DNA of 37,098 nucleotides. Origin: Bacteroidales bacterium. Its GTDB lineage: Bacteria > Bacteroidota > Bacteroidia > Bacteroidales > 4484-276. The notes beneath the pieces are model-generated. The model did no database searches and had not been told where the DNA came from. It worked only from the letters and a program-made list of their open reading frames with translations. Below, in pieces: positions 26,395 to 33,911 of the stretch. The position numbers and the translations under genes are program-made. Location: contig JAIOZV010000008.1 in NCBI GenBank assembly GCA_021740425.1, forward strand, positions 1-37,098. Reading direction: 5' to 3'. The first letter of the stretch is position 1; the number at the start of each line of letters is the position of its first letter.

Positions 26395-26575
26395 ATTTTT
26401 TCCCTGCCATGATTGCTGTGGTTTTGAATCTCTTTTAGATTTCGATAGCTGTGGTTAAACCCTACCCCGACAAGGTGCTCATTGATTGTAATTCGCTGTT
26501 GAGAGGATTGTAGGCAACAATTCAGATTGGCTGAATAAATAATGGAATGTGCAAAAAAAAATCAGTTAATGGGTT

Positions 26576-26611
26576 AAAAAAAATGGAGCTCCGTGGCAGG
26601 AGCCCCATTTT
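26576..26611 (-). terminator. Rho-independent terminator of the macA-like gene
   Basis: On the minus strand ATGGGGCTCC - TGCCAC - GGAGCTCCAT is followed by eight T. The stem is strong, with one G-U pair, about 60 bp after the stop codon of the adaptor gene. Confidence 0.9.
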
Positions 26612-26669
26612 CGAATATTTTCGAGTAATTGATTATGAGAGCTGAAACTGCTCCGGTAATCTGTCAGGC

Positions 26670-28019
26670 TTAATCCTCTTTGAAGAGTTTATCTTTGTCA
26701 ACCACCTCCACGGCTTCGCCATTTTCGAGTGTTCTCGAAACAGCGCGGTAAGGGCCGGTAATTACTTCATCACCTTCCTTCAATCCTTCCAGAATCTGGA
26801 TGTAGGTGTTGTCCTGAATGCCTGATTTTACAGCAACCATTTTGGCTTTTCCATCTGCAAAAACAAACACATATTCATCGATTTCCTTTATTTCTTTGGT
26901 GCTTTCCTCCGACTTGTTCATATCCATATTTTCTTTTTTACCAACCAATTTTCCGGTACTGTCGCTGCGGGTAGTTACAGCCTGAATCGGGACTGTGACG
27001 ACCTGACTTTCGGTTTTGGTCTGGATATCCACCGTAGTTGACATGCCCGGCCTGAAGGGAGAATAGGAGGGGTTGTTTTCGGGGATGAGATCCTGATATG
27101 ATTCTTTGAGCAATCTGATTTTTACTTCAAAGTTGGTAACCTGATCGGTACTTACGCCTGTTACATCAGCCGAGGTAGCAATTTCAGTAACCAGGCCTTT
27201 GAATTTGCGGTTGAGGTAGGCATCCACTTCAATCAGGCTGGTGTCGTTGAGTTTTACACGTACAATATCATTTTCGTTTACCTGCACCACGGCTTCCATC
27301 GAATTGAGGTTTGCCACGCGCATCAGTTCGGTTCCTGCCGAAAATTGGGAAGCTCCGGCCACGCGTTCTCCTTTTTCTACAATGAGGCGGGAGATGGTTC
27401 CATCGGTGGGGGCATAAATGGCGGTTTTGGTCAGGTTTTCTTTGGCTTCCCTGAGCGAGGCTTCGGCGCTGGCAACCTGAAATTCGGCTGCTTTCACGGT
27501 TTCCTCAGCGGCCTGCACTTCGGCTTTGGCCACTTCAAACTGTGAGAGTGAGGCATCATAATCTGAATCGGAAATCACATCCTGATCATAAAGTTTTTTG
27601 TTTCTATCGAACGATAACTGGGCATTGGTAAATTGCGCCTTCGTTTGGGCCAGCCTTGCCCTCGAATTTGCCAAATTGGCTTTTTGCGACTGCAAACTGG
27701 CTTCTGAACGCTCATAGCTCGAAAGGTAAATCTCAGGATCGATCTTTGCCAGGAGATCACCCTCTTTTACTTCGTCGCCTTCGCGTACGTTAAGCTCAAC
27801 CACCTCGCCGGAAATATATGGGGTAATGTTTACCTCTTTTTCGGGTTGGATTCGTCCGTTGGCCGACACCGATTCGATAATTGTCCGTAATTCAACCTTT
27901 TCGGTAGAAACTTTGGTAAGTTTTTCCGAACCGATTTTTCCCTGATTTTTGAGTATTACAAGAACGATTAAAACAGCTACAACTACCACGCTGATAATGA
28001 TGATGGTCTTTTTATTCAT
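26670..28019 (-). CDS. Periplasmic adaptor (membrane fusion) protein, MacA/HlyD type
   Basis: A 449-residue inner-membrane-anchored adaptor linking a pump to an outer-membrane TolC channel. An N-terminal transmembrane anchor (about 5-23) is followed by a split lipoyl domain (ISGEVVELNVREGDEVKEGDLLAKIDP, quoted in part, about 69-95; second half APTDGTISRLIVEKGERV). Between them lies a long helical hairpin (about 100-205, rich in A, E, K and Q). Beta-barrel and membrane-proximal domains close the protein. A charged insert around residues 357-377 (KKENMDMNKSEESTK) is unusual for the family. The gene lies downstream of the tolC-type gene, but a perfect TAnnTTTG -7 element on the minus strand (28061-28068) suggests it may also have its own promoter. 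No ABC or RND pump gene is in view. Confidence 0.93.
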   Translation of the reverse strand: MNKKTIIIISVVVVAVLIVLVILKNQGKIGSEKLTKVSTEKVELRTIIESVSANGRIQPEKEVNITPYISGEVVELNVREGDEVKEGDLLAKIDPEIYLSSYERSEASLQSQKANLANSRARLAQTKAQFTNAQLSFDRNKKLYDQDVISDSDYDASLSQFEVAKAEVQAAEETVKAAEFQVASAEASLREAKENLTKTAIYAPTDGTISRLIVEKGERVAGASQFSAGTELMRVANLNSMEAVVQVNENDIVRVKLNDTSLIEVDAYLNRKFKGLVTEIATSADVTGVSTDQVTNFEVKIRLLKESYQDLIPENNPSYSPFRPGMSTTVDIQTKTESQVVTVPIQAVTTRSDSTGKLVGKKENMDMNKSEESTKEIKEIDEYVFVFADGKAKMVAVKSGIQDNTYIQILEGLKEGDEVITGPYRAVSRTLENGEAVEVVDKDKLFKED

Positions 28020-28060
28020 TATAATTTTTGTTATTATGTAAGCATTTCAAAACAATGTTT

Positions 28061-28068
28061 CAAAAGTA
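28061..28068 (-). promoter_or_regulatory. Candidate -7 element for the adaptor gene
   Basis: TACTTTTG on the minus strand fits TAnnTTTG exactly, about 40 bp before the start codon. No clear -33 element is seen. Confidence 0.35.
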
Positions 28069-28194
28069 TAAAGTTTTGACTAATGAGCCGGTTTGGAAAC
28101 CATATTTAAATCATTTTTATGAAAATTTGATCGTAATCCCAGTTAATTATTTTGATATTGAAAAGCGGATTTTTGTTGCGGGGATAAAAATTTT

Positions 28195-28224
28195 TCAGCC
28201 GGAATATTCAAAATATACCGGCTG
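28195..28224 (-). terminator. Hairpin between the tolC-type and adaptor genes
   Basis: TCAGCCGG and CCGGCTGA are perfect arms, extended inward by an AT stem after one mismatch. On the minus strand it is followed by A4 and then T5, so it could be a weak terminator or an RNA-processing/stability hairpin after the tolC-type gene. Confidence 0.55.
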
Positions 28225-28263
28225 AACTATGAAGAATGATGGCTTCATTTTCCCGTTGATTTT

Positions 28264-29652
28264 TTAATCCAAAGTAAGGGGTTTTCCCTGATAAAAATCG
28301 AGGATTTTGGTTTTGAAAATGAAATCAAATTTCGACCTGATCAATTCCGATTCTGCCGAGGTTACCTGGCTTTTGGCGATATTGTAATCCACCGAATTGG
28401 CCATGCCCACATTAAATTTTTGTTCGGTATATCTAAACGACTCTTCAAAAGATTGGAGAGATTGGTTGGTGGCGATAAAACTTTTATAGGCTGCCAGCGC
28501 ATCGTTGTAGGCTTGCTCTATTTCTTTGCGGAGGGTATTTTTGGTGAGTTCAAAATTGTATTCCTGATTTGCGGCATTTATTTTTGCACGGCTGATGTTT
28601 GATGAAACCTGGTAACCGTTAAAAATCGGGATGCTAAGGTTAAGTCCCATATAGCGGTTCTGGTTGTTCTTAAACTGATCTCCAAATGGGGTTATATCTT
28701 TATAACCCGGGGTATCAGGGATGTAGCTTACCCATTGGTTGTTGGAATAATTGGTACCCCAGCCACCAAATAACGAAAGTGAGGGGCTCATTCCGCCTTT
28801 GGCAAGAGCAACACTTTTGTAAGAACTTTCCACACCAAGTTCGGCACTTTTTATTACCGGCTGCGTAACAAGGGCATTTTGAAAAACCTGGTTCAATGGG
28901 TCCAAAGTTGGTTCGGGTTGTGTTGATATTTCCGGAACAATAATTTTGAATTCGGTATTACCGGGTAAATCCAGAATTTGCAGCAAATCCAGGTAGGCCA
29001 GAGCCAGCGAATTTTCGTAATTAATTACGCTCAGTTCTTCGCGGGCTCCCTGAGCCTGCATCTCCAGCAGGCTTCCTTTGGCTAAGGTTCCGGCTTCCAC
29101 CATTTTTGCTGTCCTGTCGATTTGTTCCTTAGTGATACTTACCTGTTCGCGGGCCACTTTTAGCAATTCCTGGTTGAAAAGTATGGATAAATAGGCTTGT
29201 GTGAGCAACAGTGAAATGTCGTCCTTCATTTTGTCGGCGTCATATTGGCTGGCCAGGAAGTCAATTTTATCTTTTTTAATGGAGTTTTGTTTTTGTAATC
29301 CACTGAAGAGGGTTACACTGGCATCTACCCCAAGATTCCCCTGCTGGGTTTCCTTATCCACATAAGCATTGATCGACTGGTCGAGAATCCGTCCCCAACT
29401 GTATGAGTAGCGTGTGCTGGCATTCAGCGATGGCAATAAGCTTAGCTTGCTTTCGAGCAGGTTCACCTCATTGTTTTCAATGCCCAATTCGCTTTGTTTA
29501 ATCTGAATGTTGTTTTCGATGGCGTAGTTGATGCAATCCTCCAGGCTCCAGGTTGCGGGCAGTTCCTGCGAAAGAACAGTGTTAAATGTTCCTGCCAGAA
29601 ATACTATTGCAATTGAAAAAATAATTTTTTGTGCCACTTGTCTTAATTTCAT
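28264..29652 (-). CDS. TolC family outer-membrane efflux protein
   Basis: 462 residues with a signal peptide (about 1-28, ending VLSQ) and two outer-membrane-efflux repeats (about 35-230 and 245-450). Each is a long helical hairpin with beta segments, the pattern of TolC subunits that trimerise into the outer-membrane and periplasmic tunnel. Typical segments are SLEDCINYAIENNIQIKQSE near the start and LNLSIPIFNGYQVSSNISRA in the second half. It precedes the adaptor gene on the same strand, the order usual in Bacteroidota efflux operons. A promoter-like pair lies upstream (29691-29721). The substrate is unknown. Confidence 0.94.
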   Translation of the reverse strand: MKLRQVAQKIIFSIAIVFLAGTFNTVLSQELPATWSLEDCINYAIENNIQIKQSELGIENNEVNLLESKLSLLPSLNASTRYSYSWGRILDQSINAYVDKETQQGNLGVDASVTLFSGLQKQNSIKKDKIDFLASQYDADKMKDDISLLLTQAYLSILFNQELLKVAREQVSITKEQIDRTAKMVEAGTLAKGSLLEMQAQGAREELSVINYENSLALAYLDLLQILDLPGNTEFKIIVPEISTQPEPTLDPLNQVFQNALVTQPVIKSAELGVESSYKSVALAKGGMSPSLSLFGGWGTNYSNNQWVSYIPDTPGYKDITPFGDQFKNNQNRYMGLNLSIPIFNGYQVSSNISRAKINAANQEYNFELTKNTLRKEIEQAYNDALAAYKSFIATNQSLQSFEESFRYTEQKFNVGMANSVDYNIAKSQVTSAESELIRSKFDFIFKTKILDFYQGKPLTLD

Positions 29653-30072
29653 ATCTGTCTGTTGTTTTGCTGATTTCGTTTAATAATTTGCAAAAATAAC
29701 TTTAAAATTTGTAGTTGCGAAGCGGTTTAGCCAAAAACATGCCATCTTTCCAAAGCCTTGTTAATCATAAGTCAAATGCTTGGTTATTTGTGTTTACTCC
29801 TGCTTTGTGTTCAGATAAATACATGCTTTGTTCGATATTGAACAAAGGGAATAAACCACAGGATAAGATGTCCCCGGCCATTACGACCCCTACCCCGATA
29901 TTATGATCGGCCGCTGCAGCGTGGATGATAATGAGCAGGTGCGAAATGTGGTGCATAAGATTTTGCACTAAAAAGAATGGAGACAATGTTTTTTTAATTA
30001 GCCAAAATACACATCCATATTTCCAGGTGGAATGTGTAATTTTACATTTTAATTTTCAAAAAACAGCAAAGT
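29653..30072. other. Gene-free divergent spacer
   Basis: This 420 bp region lies between divergent genes. It carries the tolC promoter at its left end and a promoter-like TTTC-N19-TACATTTT before the M1 peptidase gene. A 73-residue minus-strand frame (29765-29986) has an odd hydrophobic, alanine-rich stretch and could be a gene remnant, but it has no recognisable family or start signal. Confidence 0.55.
29691..29721 (-). promoter_or_regulatory. Candidate promoter of the tolC-type gene
   Basis: On the minus strand TTCG (29721-29718), 19 bp, then TATTTTTG (29698-29691). The -7 matches TAnnTTTG exactly; the -33 has one mismatch to TTTG. The start codon is about 40 bp downstream. Confidence 0.5.
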
Positions 30073-32457
30073 ATGAAATCTCTTATTTCCGCCTTCGCAC
30101 TGATGTTTTTCCTGGGACAAATACTTGTTTTTGCCCAGCACGATCATTCGCAATGCAATCATGTCGCATCCTTCGATCGCTCGCTAATCAGCGATACTTT
30201 GGATGCAATCAGTTACGAAATTCATCTCACCGAAATAAACACAAGTGCACAAACCATTGCTGCCAATACCAAAGTTAACCTGGCTTCCAAAATTGATGGA
30301 TTAACACAGGTAACCCTTGAATTGCTCGATCTTACGGTAGATCAGGTATTGGTAGATGGCGTGAACAATACTTTCGATCAACAAAATCCTTTTTTATATA
30401 TCCCGCTCAATCAGTCGCTGAATACCGGCGAGGAGGTAGAGGTTGAAGTTTTTTACCACGGTTCACCCTTTCACGAAGGCTGGGGTGGTTTCCATTGGAG
30501 CGGCGAATATGCTTTTAACCTCGGCGTGGGTTTCGAGTCTGACCCGCACAACCTCGGTAAAGCCTGGTTTCCTTGTATCGACGATTTTCACGACCGCGCT
30601 TTTTACGAAGTATATGCGACCGTTGACAATCCAAAGAAAGCTGTTTGTGGAGGAACACTTATGGAAGTGATAGACAACGGAAACGGCACTTCTACCTGGC
30701 ACTGGAAACTCAATACCGATATTCCCACCTATCTGGCTTCCGTGGCTGTGGGAGAATATGAAAATGTGGCCTGGAGCTTTAACTCCATGAACGGCAGTGA
30801 AATCCCAATCAACATATATGTAAAACCTGCCGATACGGCAAAAGTTGAAGGTTCGTTCCAAACCCTGATTCAGGTTTTGGATGCTTTTGAACAAAGTTTT
30901 GGACCCTACGAATGGGAACGTGTGGGCTATGTGGGCACGGCCATCGGAGCCATGGAACATGCCACCAATATTGCCTATCCGCATTTTAGCATCAACGGGA
31001 ATTTAAGCAACGAATCATTGATGGCACACGAGCTTTCTCACCATTATTTCGGTGACCTTGTCACTTGCGAGTCAGCCGAAGATATGTGGCTCAACGAAGG
31101 CTGGGCAGTATTCTGCGAGTCAAGATATCGTGAAATTTTATACGGAGCCGAGTCTTACAAAACGAACATGGAAGGCCGGCATAAAGATGTGTTGCAAAAC
31201 GGCCACAACATCGATGGAGGGTATTATGCCGTGAGTGGCGTTCCTACCAGTATCACCTACGGAAATACGGTTTATCAAAAAGGGGCGCTTATGGTGCACA
31301 CCCTTAGAAATTACCTCGGTGATGAGCTGTTTTTTCCTGCAGTGAAAGCCTATGTGCAGGCCTTTAAAAACGATTTCGCCTCTTCATGGGATTTGCGCGA
31401 TTTTTTAAGTAGTCACTCCGGAGTTGATCTGACTGAATTTTTTGATGCATGGATTTTCACCCCGGGTTTTCCTGAATATTCGGTTGATTCGTTCAATGTG
31501 GTTCCCAATGGAAATAATTTTGACGTCACTGTTTTTGCAAAGCAGAAACACAAAGGCCCCGGGGAGTTGGGAAATTCGGTACGTGCAGAAGTTACATTTA
31601 TGGATGATGACTGGCAGCAGGAAACTTTTTTGATGGAGTTTTCAGGGGAAAGTGGTGAGCAGACTTTTACCTCATCCATTAATCCGCAATTGGTGATGTT
31701 TGACCTTGATGATAAGATTTCTGATGCCACCACCGATAAGGTTATTACTCCCAATGCTCCTTTCAGCAATGGCTTTGCCTCCCTGCTTTTTTGTTCGGTA
31801 GGCGCTGATGATTTCCCTGCCAATGATTCTGCATTTATAAGGATTACCCATCGTTGGGTAGCTCCCGATCCCATTAAAAACCCTGTACCGGGAGTTACCA
31901 TTTCCGATTACCATCACTGGCGCATCGAAGGTATTTTGCCCGATGGGCTGCAACTCAACGGCAAGTTTAATTACAATGCCAATGGAAATCTGGATAACGG
32001 CATCCTGACCGATCCCAACGATTCCGTCGGGATACTTTATCGGGTAAGCCGCTCGGCCGACTGGCAGCCTGTTGAAGCAACAAGGGTTGGATCTTTTTAT
32101 GTAGGATTTTTTAATTTGCCTGAATTGCTTCCCGGAGAATACACCCTTGCAGTTTGGGACGATGTATATGTTGGAATTCAGGAAGAGGAAGCAGAAAAAT
32201 TGCCTGCTAATGATGGTGAAATTAGTATGTATCCAAATCCAGCCGGTGATGAAGTTGCGATTATACTCGGAAAAAGAAATGCCACCCTTGTTAAAATATT
32301 TGACAGTAATGGCAATTTGGTGGATGAGATAAGCAATTACGAAAAATACAAAGCCCTTAAATATAGCACATCCGAACTTAAGGCCGGAACATATTTTTTC
32401 AGGTTTATGGATCAAAATGGCCGTGAAATCGAAAGCCATAAACTCATTGTAAATTGA
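30073..32457 (+). CDS. Secreted M1 family metallopeptidase (aminopeptidase) with T9SS sorting domain
   Basis: 794 residues: signal peptide (1-21, ending VFAQ), the M1 N-terminal beta domain, then a zinc peptidase domain with HELSH (H319, E320, H323) and the third zinc ligand E342 in LNEGWAVF, exactly the HExxH-x18-E spacing of the family. The substrate-binding GAMEN motif appears as GAMEH (292-296), a variant that I recall from exported Bacteroidota members. The C-terminal part has beta domains and a T9SS type A sorting domain (about 715-794, ISMYPNPAGDEV and AGTYFFRFM). The family removes N-terminal amino acids from peptides; this one probably acts at the cell surface or outside the cell in peptide feeding. 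The AlkD-like gene follows after 26 bp. Confidence 0.94.
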   Translation: MKSLISAFALMFFLGQILVFAQHDHSQCNHVASFDRSLISDTLDAISYEIHLTEINTSAQTIAANTKVNLASKIDGLTQVTLELLDLTVDQVLVDGVNNTFDQQNPFLYIPLNQSLNTGEEVEVEVFYHGSPFHEGWGGFHWSGEYAFNLGVGFESDPHNLGKAWFPCIDDFHDRAFYEVYATVDNPKKAVCGGTLMEVIDNGNGTSTWHWKLNTDIPTYLASVAVGEYENVAWSFNSMNGSEIPINIYVKPADTAKVEGSFQTLIQVLDAFEQSFGPYEWERVGYVGTAIGAMEHATNIAYPHFSINGNLSNESLMAHELSHHYFGDLVTCESAEDMWLNEGWAVFCESRYREILYGAESYKTNMEGRHKDVLQNGHNIDGGYYAVSGVPTSITYGNTVYQKGALMVHTLRNYLGDELFFPAVKAYVQAFKNDFASSWDLRDFLSSHSGVDLTEFFDAWIFTPGFPEYSVDSFNVVPNGNNFDVTVFAKQKHKGPGELGNSVRAEVTFMDDDWQQETFLMEFSGESGEQTFTSSINPQLVMFDLDDKISDATTDKVITPNAPFSNGFASLLFCSVGADDFPANDSAFIRITHRWVAPDPIKNPVPGVTISDYHHWRIEGILPDGLQLNGKFNYNANGNLDNGILTDPNDSVGILYRVSRSADWQPVEATRVGSFYVGFFNLPELLPGEYTLAVWDDVYVGIQEEEAEKLPANDGEISMYPNPAGDEVAIILGKRNATLVKIFDSNGNLVDEISNYEKYKALKYSTSELKAGTYFFRFMDQNGREIESHKLIVN

Positions 32458-32483
32458 AGAGAGGATAAATAGGAATAATTAGA

Positions 32484-33161
32484 ATGAATTCATACATCCA
32501 AAATCTTCGCCAGGCTTTTTTGCTTCAGGCCAATCCCGAAATTGCCATGCAGCAAAAAGCATACATGCGCAACAAGTTCGATTATTTCGGATTGAAATCA
32601 CCTGAACAGACCGCCATTCGCAGGGATTTTATAAAACAAAACGGATTACCTGACATTAGTAATTTGGATGCCCTCATCCATGATTTGTGGTTGCAGCCCG
32701 AAAGGGAGTTTCAGTATTTTGCTATGATGCTTACCGAAAAATTCATCAAAAAAACGGATGAAAATTTTATCGCTGTGCTCGGGTTTATGATTACCACAAA
32801 ATCGTGGTGGGATACCGTGGATTATATTGCAGCAACGCTTGTTGGGAAGCATTTTAAAAGATTTCCTGAACAAATCCCGGCTTACACGGAAAAGTGGATG
32901 GCTTCAGGAGATTTTTGGCTTCAGCGCGCAGCCCTGCTGTTTCAGTTAAAATATAAAAAGGACACAGATTTGGATTTGATGTTCAACCTTATCGAAAGGC
33001 TGGCAGACAAAAATGAATTTTTCATCCGCAAAGCCATTGGCTGGGTACTGCGCGAATATTCCAAAACCGACCCTGAAAAGGTTATCAAATTTGTGGAAAA
33101 CCATGAGTTGAAACCCCTGAGCCGCAAGGAAGCCCTGAAAGTTATTGAGCGGGAAAGGTAA
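32484..33161 (+). CDS. alkD: DNA alkylation repair protein, AlkD-type HEAT-repeat DNA glycosylase
   Basis: A 225-residue, all-helical HEAT-like protein of normal family length. The residues that matter in Bacillus cereus AlkD are all found at the same numbers: W109 and D113 in SWWDTVD, R148 in WLQRAALL and W187 in KAIGWVLREY. It is therefore expected to excise positively charged alkylated bases (3-methyladenine, 7-methylguanine) without base flipping. It is cytosolic and starts 26 bp after the M1 peptidase gene, so it may be read from that promoter although the functions are unrelated. The assignment rests on family motifs. Confidence 0.93.
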   Translation: MNSYIQNLRQAFLLQANPEIAMQQKAYMRNKFDYFGLKSPEQTAIRRDFIKQNGLPDISNLDALIHDLWLQPEREFQYFAMMLTEKFIKKTDENFIAVLGFMITTKSWWDTVDYIAATLVGKHFKRFPEQIPAYTEKWMASGDFWLQRAALLFQLKYKKDTDLDLMFNLIERLADKNEFFIRKAIGWVLREYSKTDPEKVIKFVENHELKPLSRKEALKVIERER

Positions 33162-33550
33162 TCTTTCCAGGTTTAGCCCTTTAAAAGCCCTTCGATAAAG
33201 TGTGGCATTTTAAAAAAGACTTACGAAAAAGTGTATTTCATCCTATCTTTTTAGACCTGAAAATTTCACTTGGCCTCTGATAGCTCATTACCACTAAAGG
33301 ACTGGAAATTGAATCAGTCGGTGTCGCACTTTTGCAAGTTGATCTTCCGTTTTGCAATAAAAAACTTAGCCCGATCCATGCATCCAAAAGTGCAGTGAAT
33401 TGGTTGAATGTGCTTTGGATAGTGCGTTGCAGTTCGGGAAACCCCGATTTACCGCGAACATTCGGAATCAATTTTTGGGAATGTAATGAACCTCCTGAAA
33501 TTTCTGGATTGGCATTTCTTAACCGTAGAAAATTTGCGAATTTTTTCGGG
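33162..33550. other. Gene-free region with dispersed-repeat copy B
   Basis: No gene can be supported after the alkD-type gene up to the small membrane-protein gene. The right half is repeat copy B (33365-33553). The left 200 bp contain only a frame continuous with the repeat on the minus strand and no recognisable product. Confidence 0.6.
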
Positions 33551-33553
33551 TTA
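33365..33553 (+). repeat. Dispersed intergenic repeat, copy B
   Basis: The reverse complement aligns along its length with 13502-13680. Shared blocks include GAAATTTC, GGAGGTTCATT and CATTCCC. The palindromes of copy A are degraded here without compensating changes. In the shared reading frame most differences between copies fall at third codon positions near NPEISGGSLHS, and the indel is nine bases. It ends at the stop codon of the small gene on its right. Confidence 0.72.
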
Positions 33554-33697
33554 AGGATTCTGTTTTTCAAGTTTTTCCTCAATTCTTTTTAGGATTTCTT
33601 TTATCTCATGATGTCTTTTGGCCTGTTTAATTTGAAGCATAAAAACTTGAAATGCAATGGGAACAAGAATTACAATTATTACAGTTATTCCAGTCAT
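33551..33697 (-). CDS. Small membrane protein with charged coiled-coil tail (48 aa)
   Basis: A 48-residue frame beginning MTGITVIIVILVPIAFQVFM: one N-terminal transmembrane helix (about 3-21) followed by a basic and acidic heptad-like helix (IKEILKRIEEKLEK). The start codon is preceded at 6 bp by AAAGGAGGAG, a near-perfect Shine-Dalgarno sequence, which is uncommon in Bacteroidota and supports translation. I do not recognise a family. Similar single-helix proteins with short coiled tails are often accessory subunits or stress-related, but no role can be assigned. Its stop overlaps the end of repeat copy B. Confidence 0.65.
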   Translation of the reverse strand: MTGITVIIVILVPIAFQVFMLQIKQAKRHHEIKEILKRIEEKLEKQNP

Positions 33698-33718
33698 GAG
33701 TACTCCTCCTTTATTTAA

Positions 33719-33859
33719 TTAACATATTGCTTTCATTTTTCTATTTAACAAAATTACTTCCCATTTGTAGTTTTCTAAAATGTCGCACAAATTTAATGTA
33801 TTTGCATAGCTTATTTTTTCGTGTAAAATATTCAAACCACGCTGCTGTTCCCAATTCAT
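33719..33859 (-). CDS. Possible small protein (46 aa)
   Basis: A short AT-rich frame starting MNWEQQRGLN, with a helical, leucine-containing middle. It ends 21 bp before the small membrane-protein gene on the same strand, so the two might form a mini-operon. There is no recognised family and no clear ribosome binding site. The frame is also open further upstream into the end of the FG-GAP gene, so it may be chance. Confidence 0.25.
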   Translation of the reverse strand: MNWEQQRGLNILHEKISYANTLNLCDILENYKWEVILLNRKMKAIC

Positions 33860-33911
33860 ATTCCAGTTTAATTTATTTTTTCGCTTGCCGCCCGACAAAA
33901 AGGTAAGGAAA

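Larger units (their letters stand above)
26328..26669. other. Gene-free convergent spacer
   Basis: This 342 bp region between convergent genes holds the two terminators (26369-26394 plus, 26576-26611 minus). No open frame or other feature in the roughly 180 bp between them can be supported. Confidence 0.7.

Noticed and set aside
28028..28225. 65-codon plus-strand frame in the tolC/adaptor spacer
   Set aside because: It overlaps a hairpin and a promoter element, has AT-rich random composition and shows no recognisable features.
29765..29986. 73-codon minus-strand frame in the tolC/M1 spacer
   Set aside because: It has no family, start signal or second copy in the window; it could be a remnant but cannot be supported as a gene.
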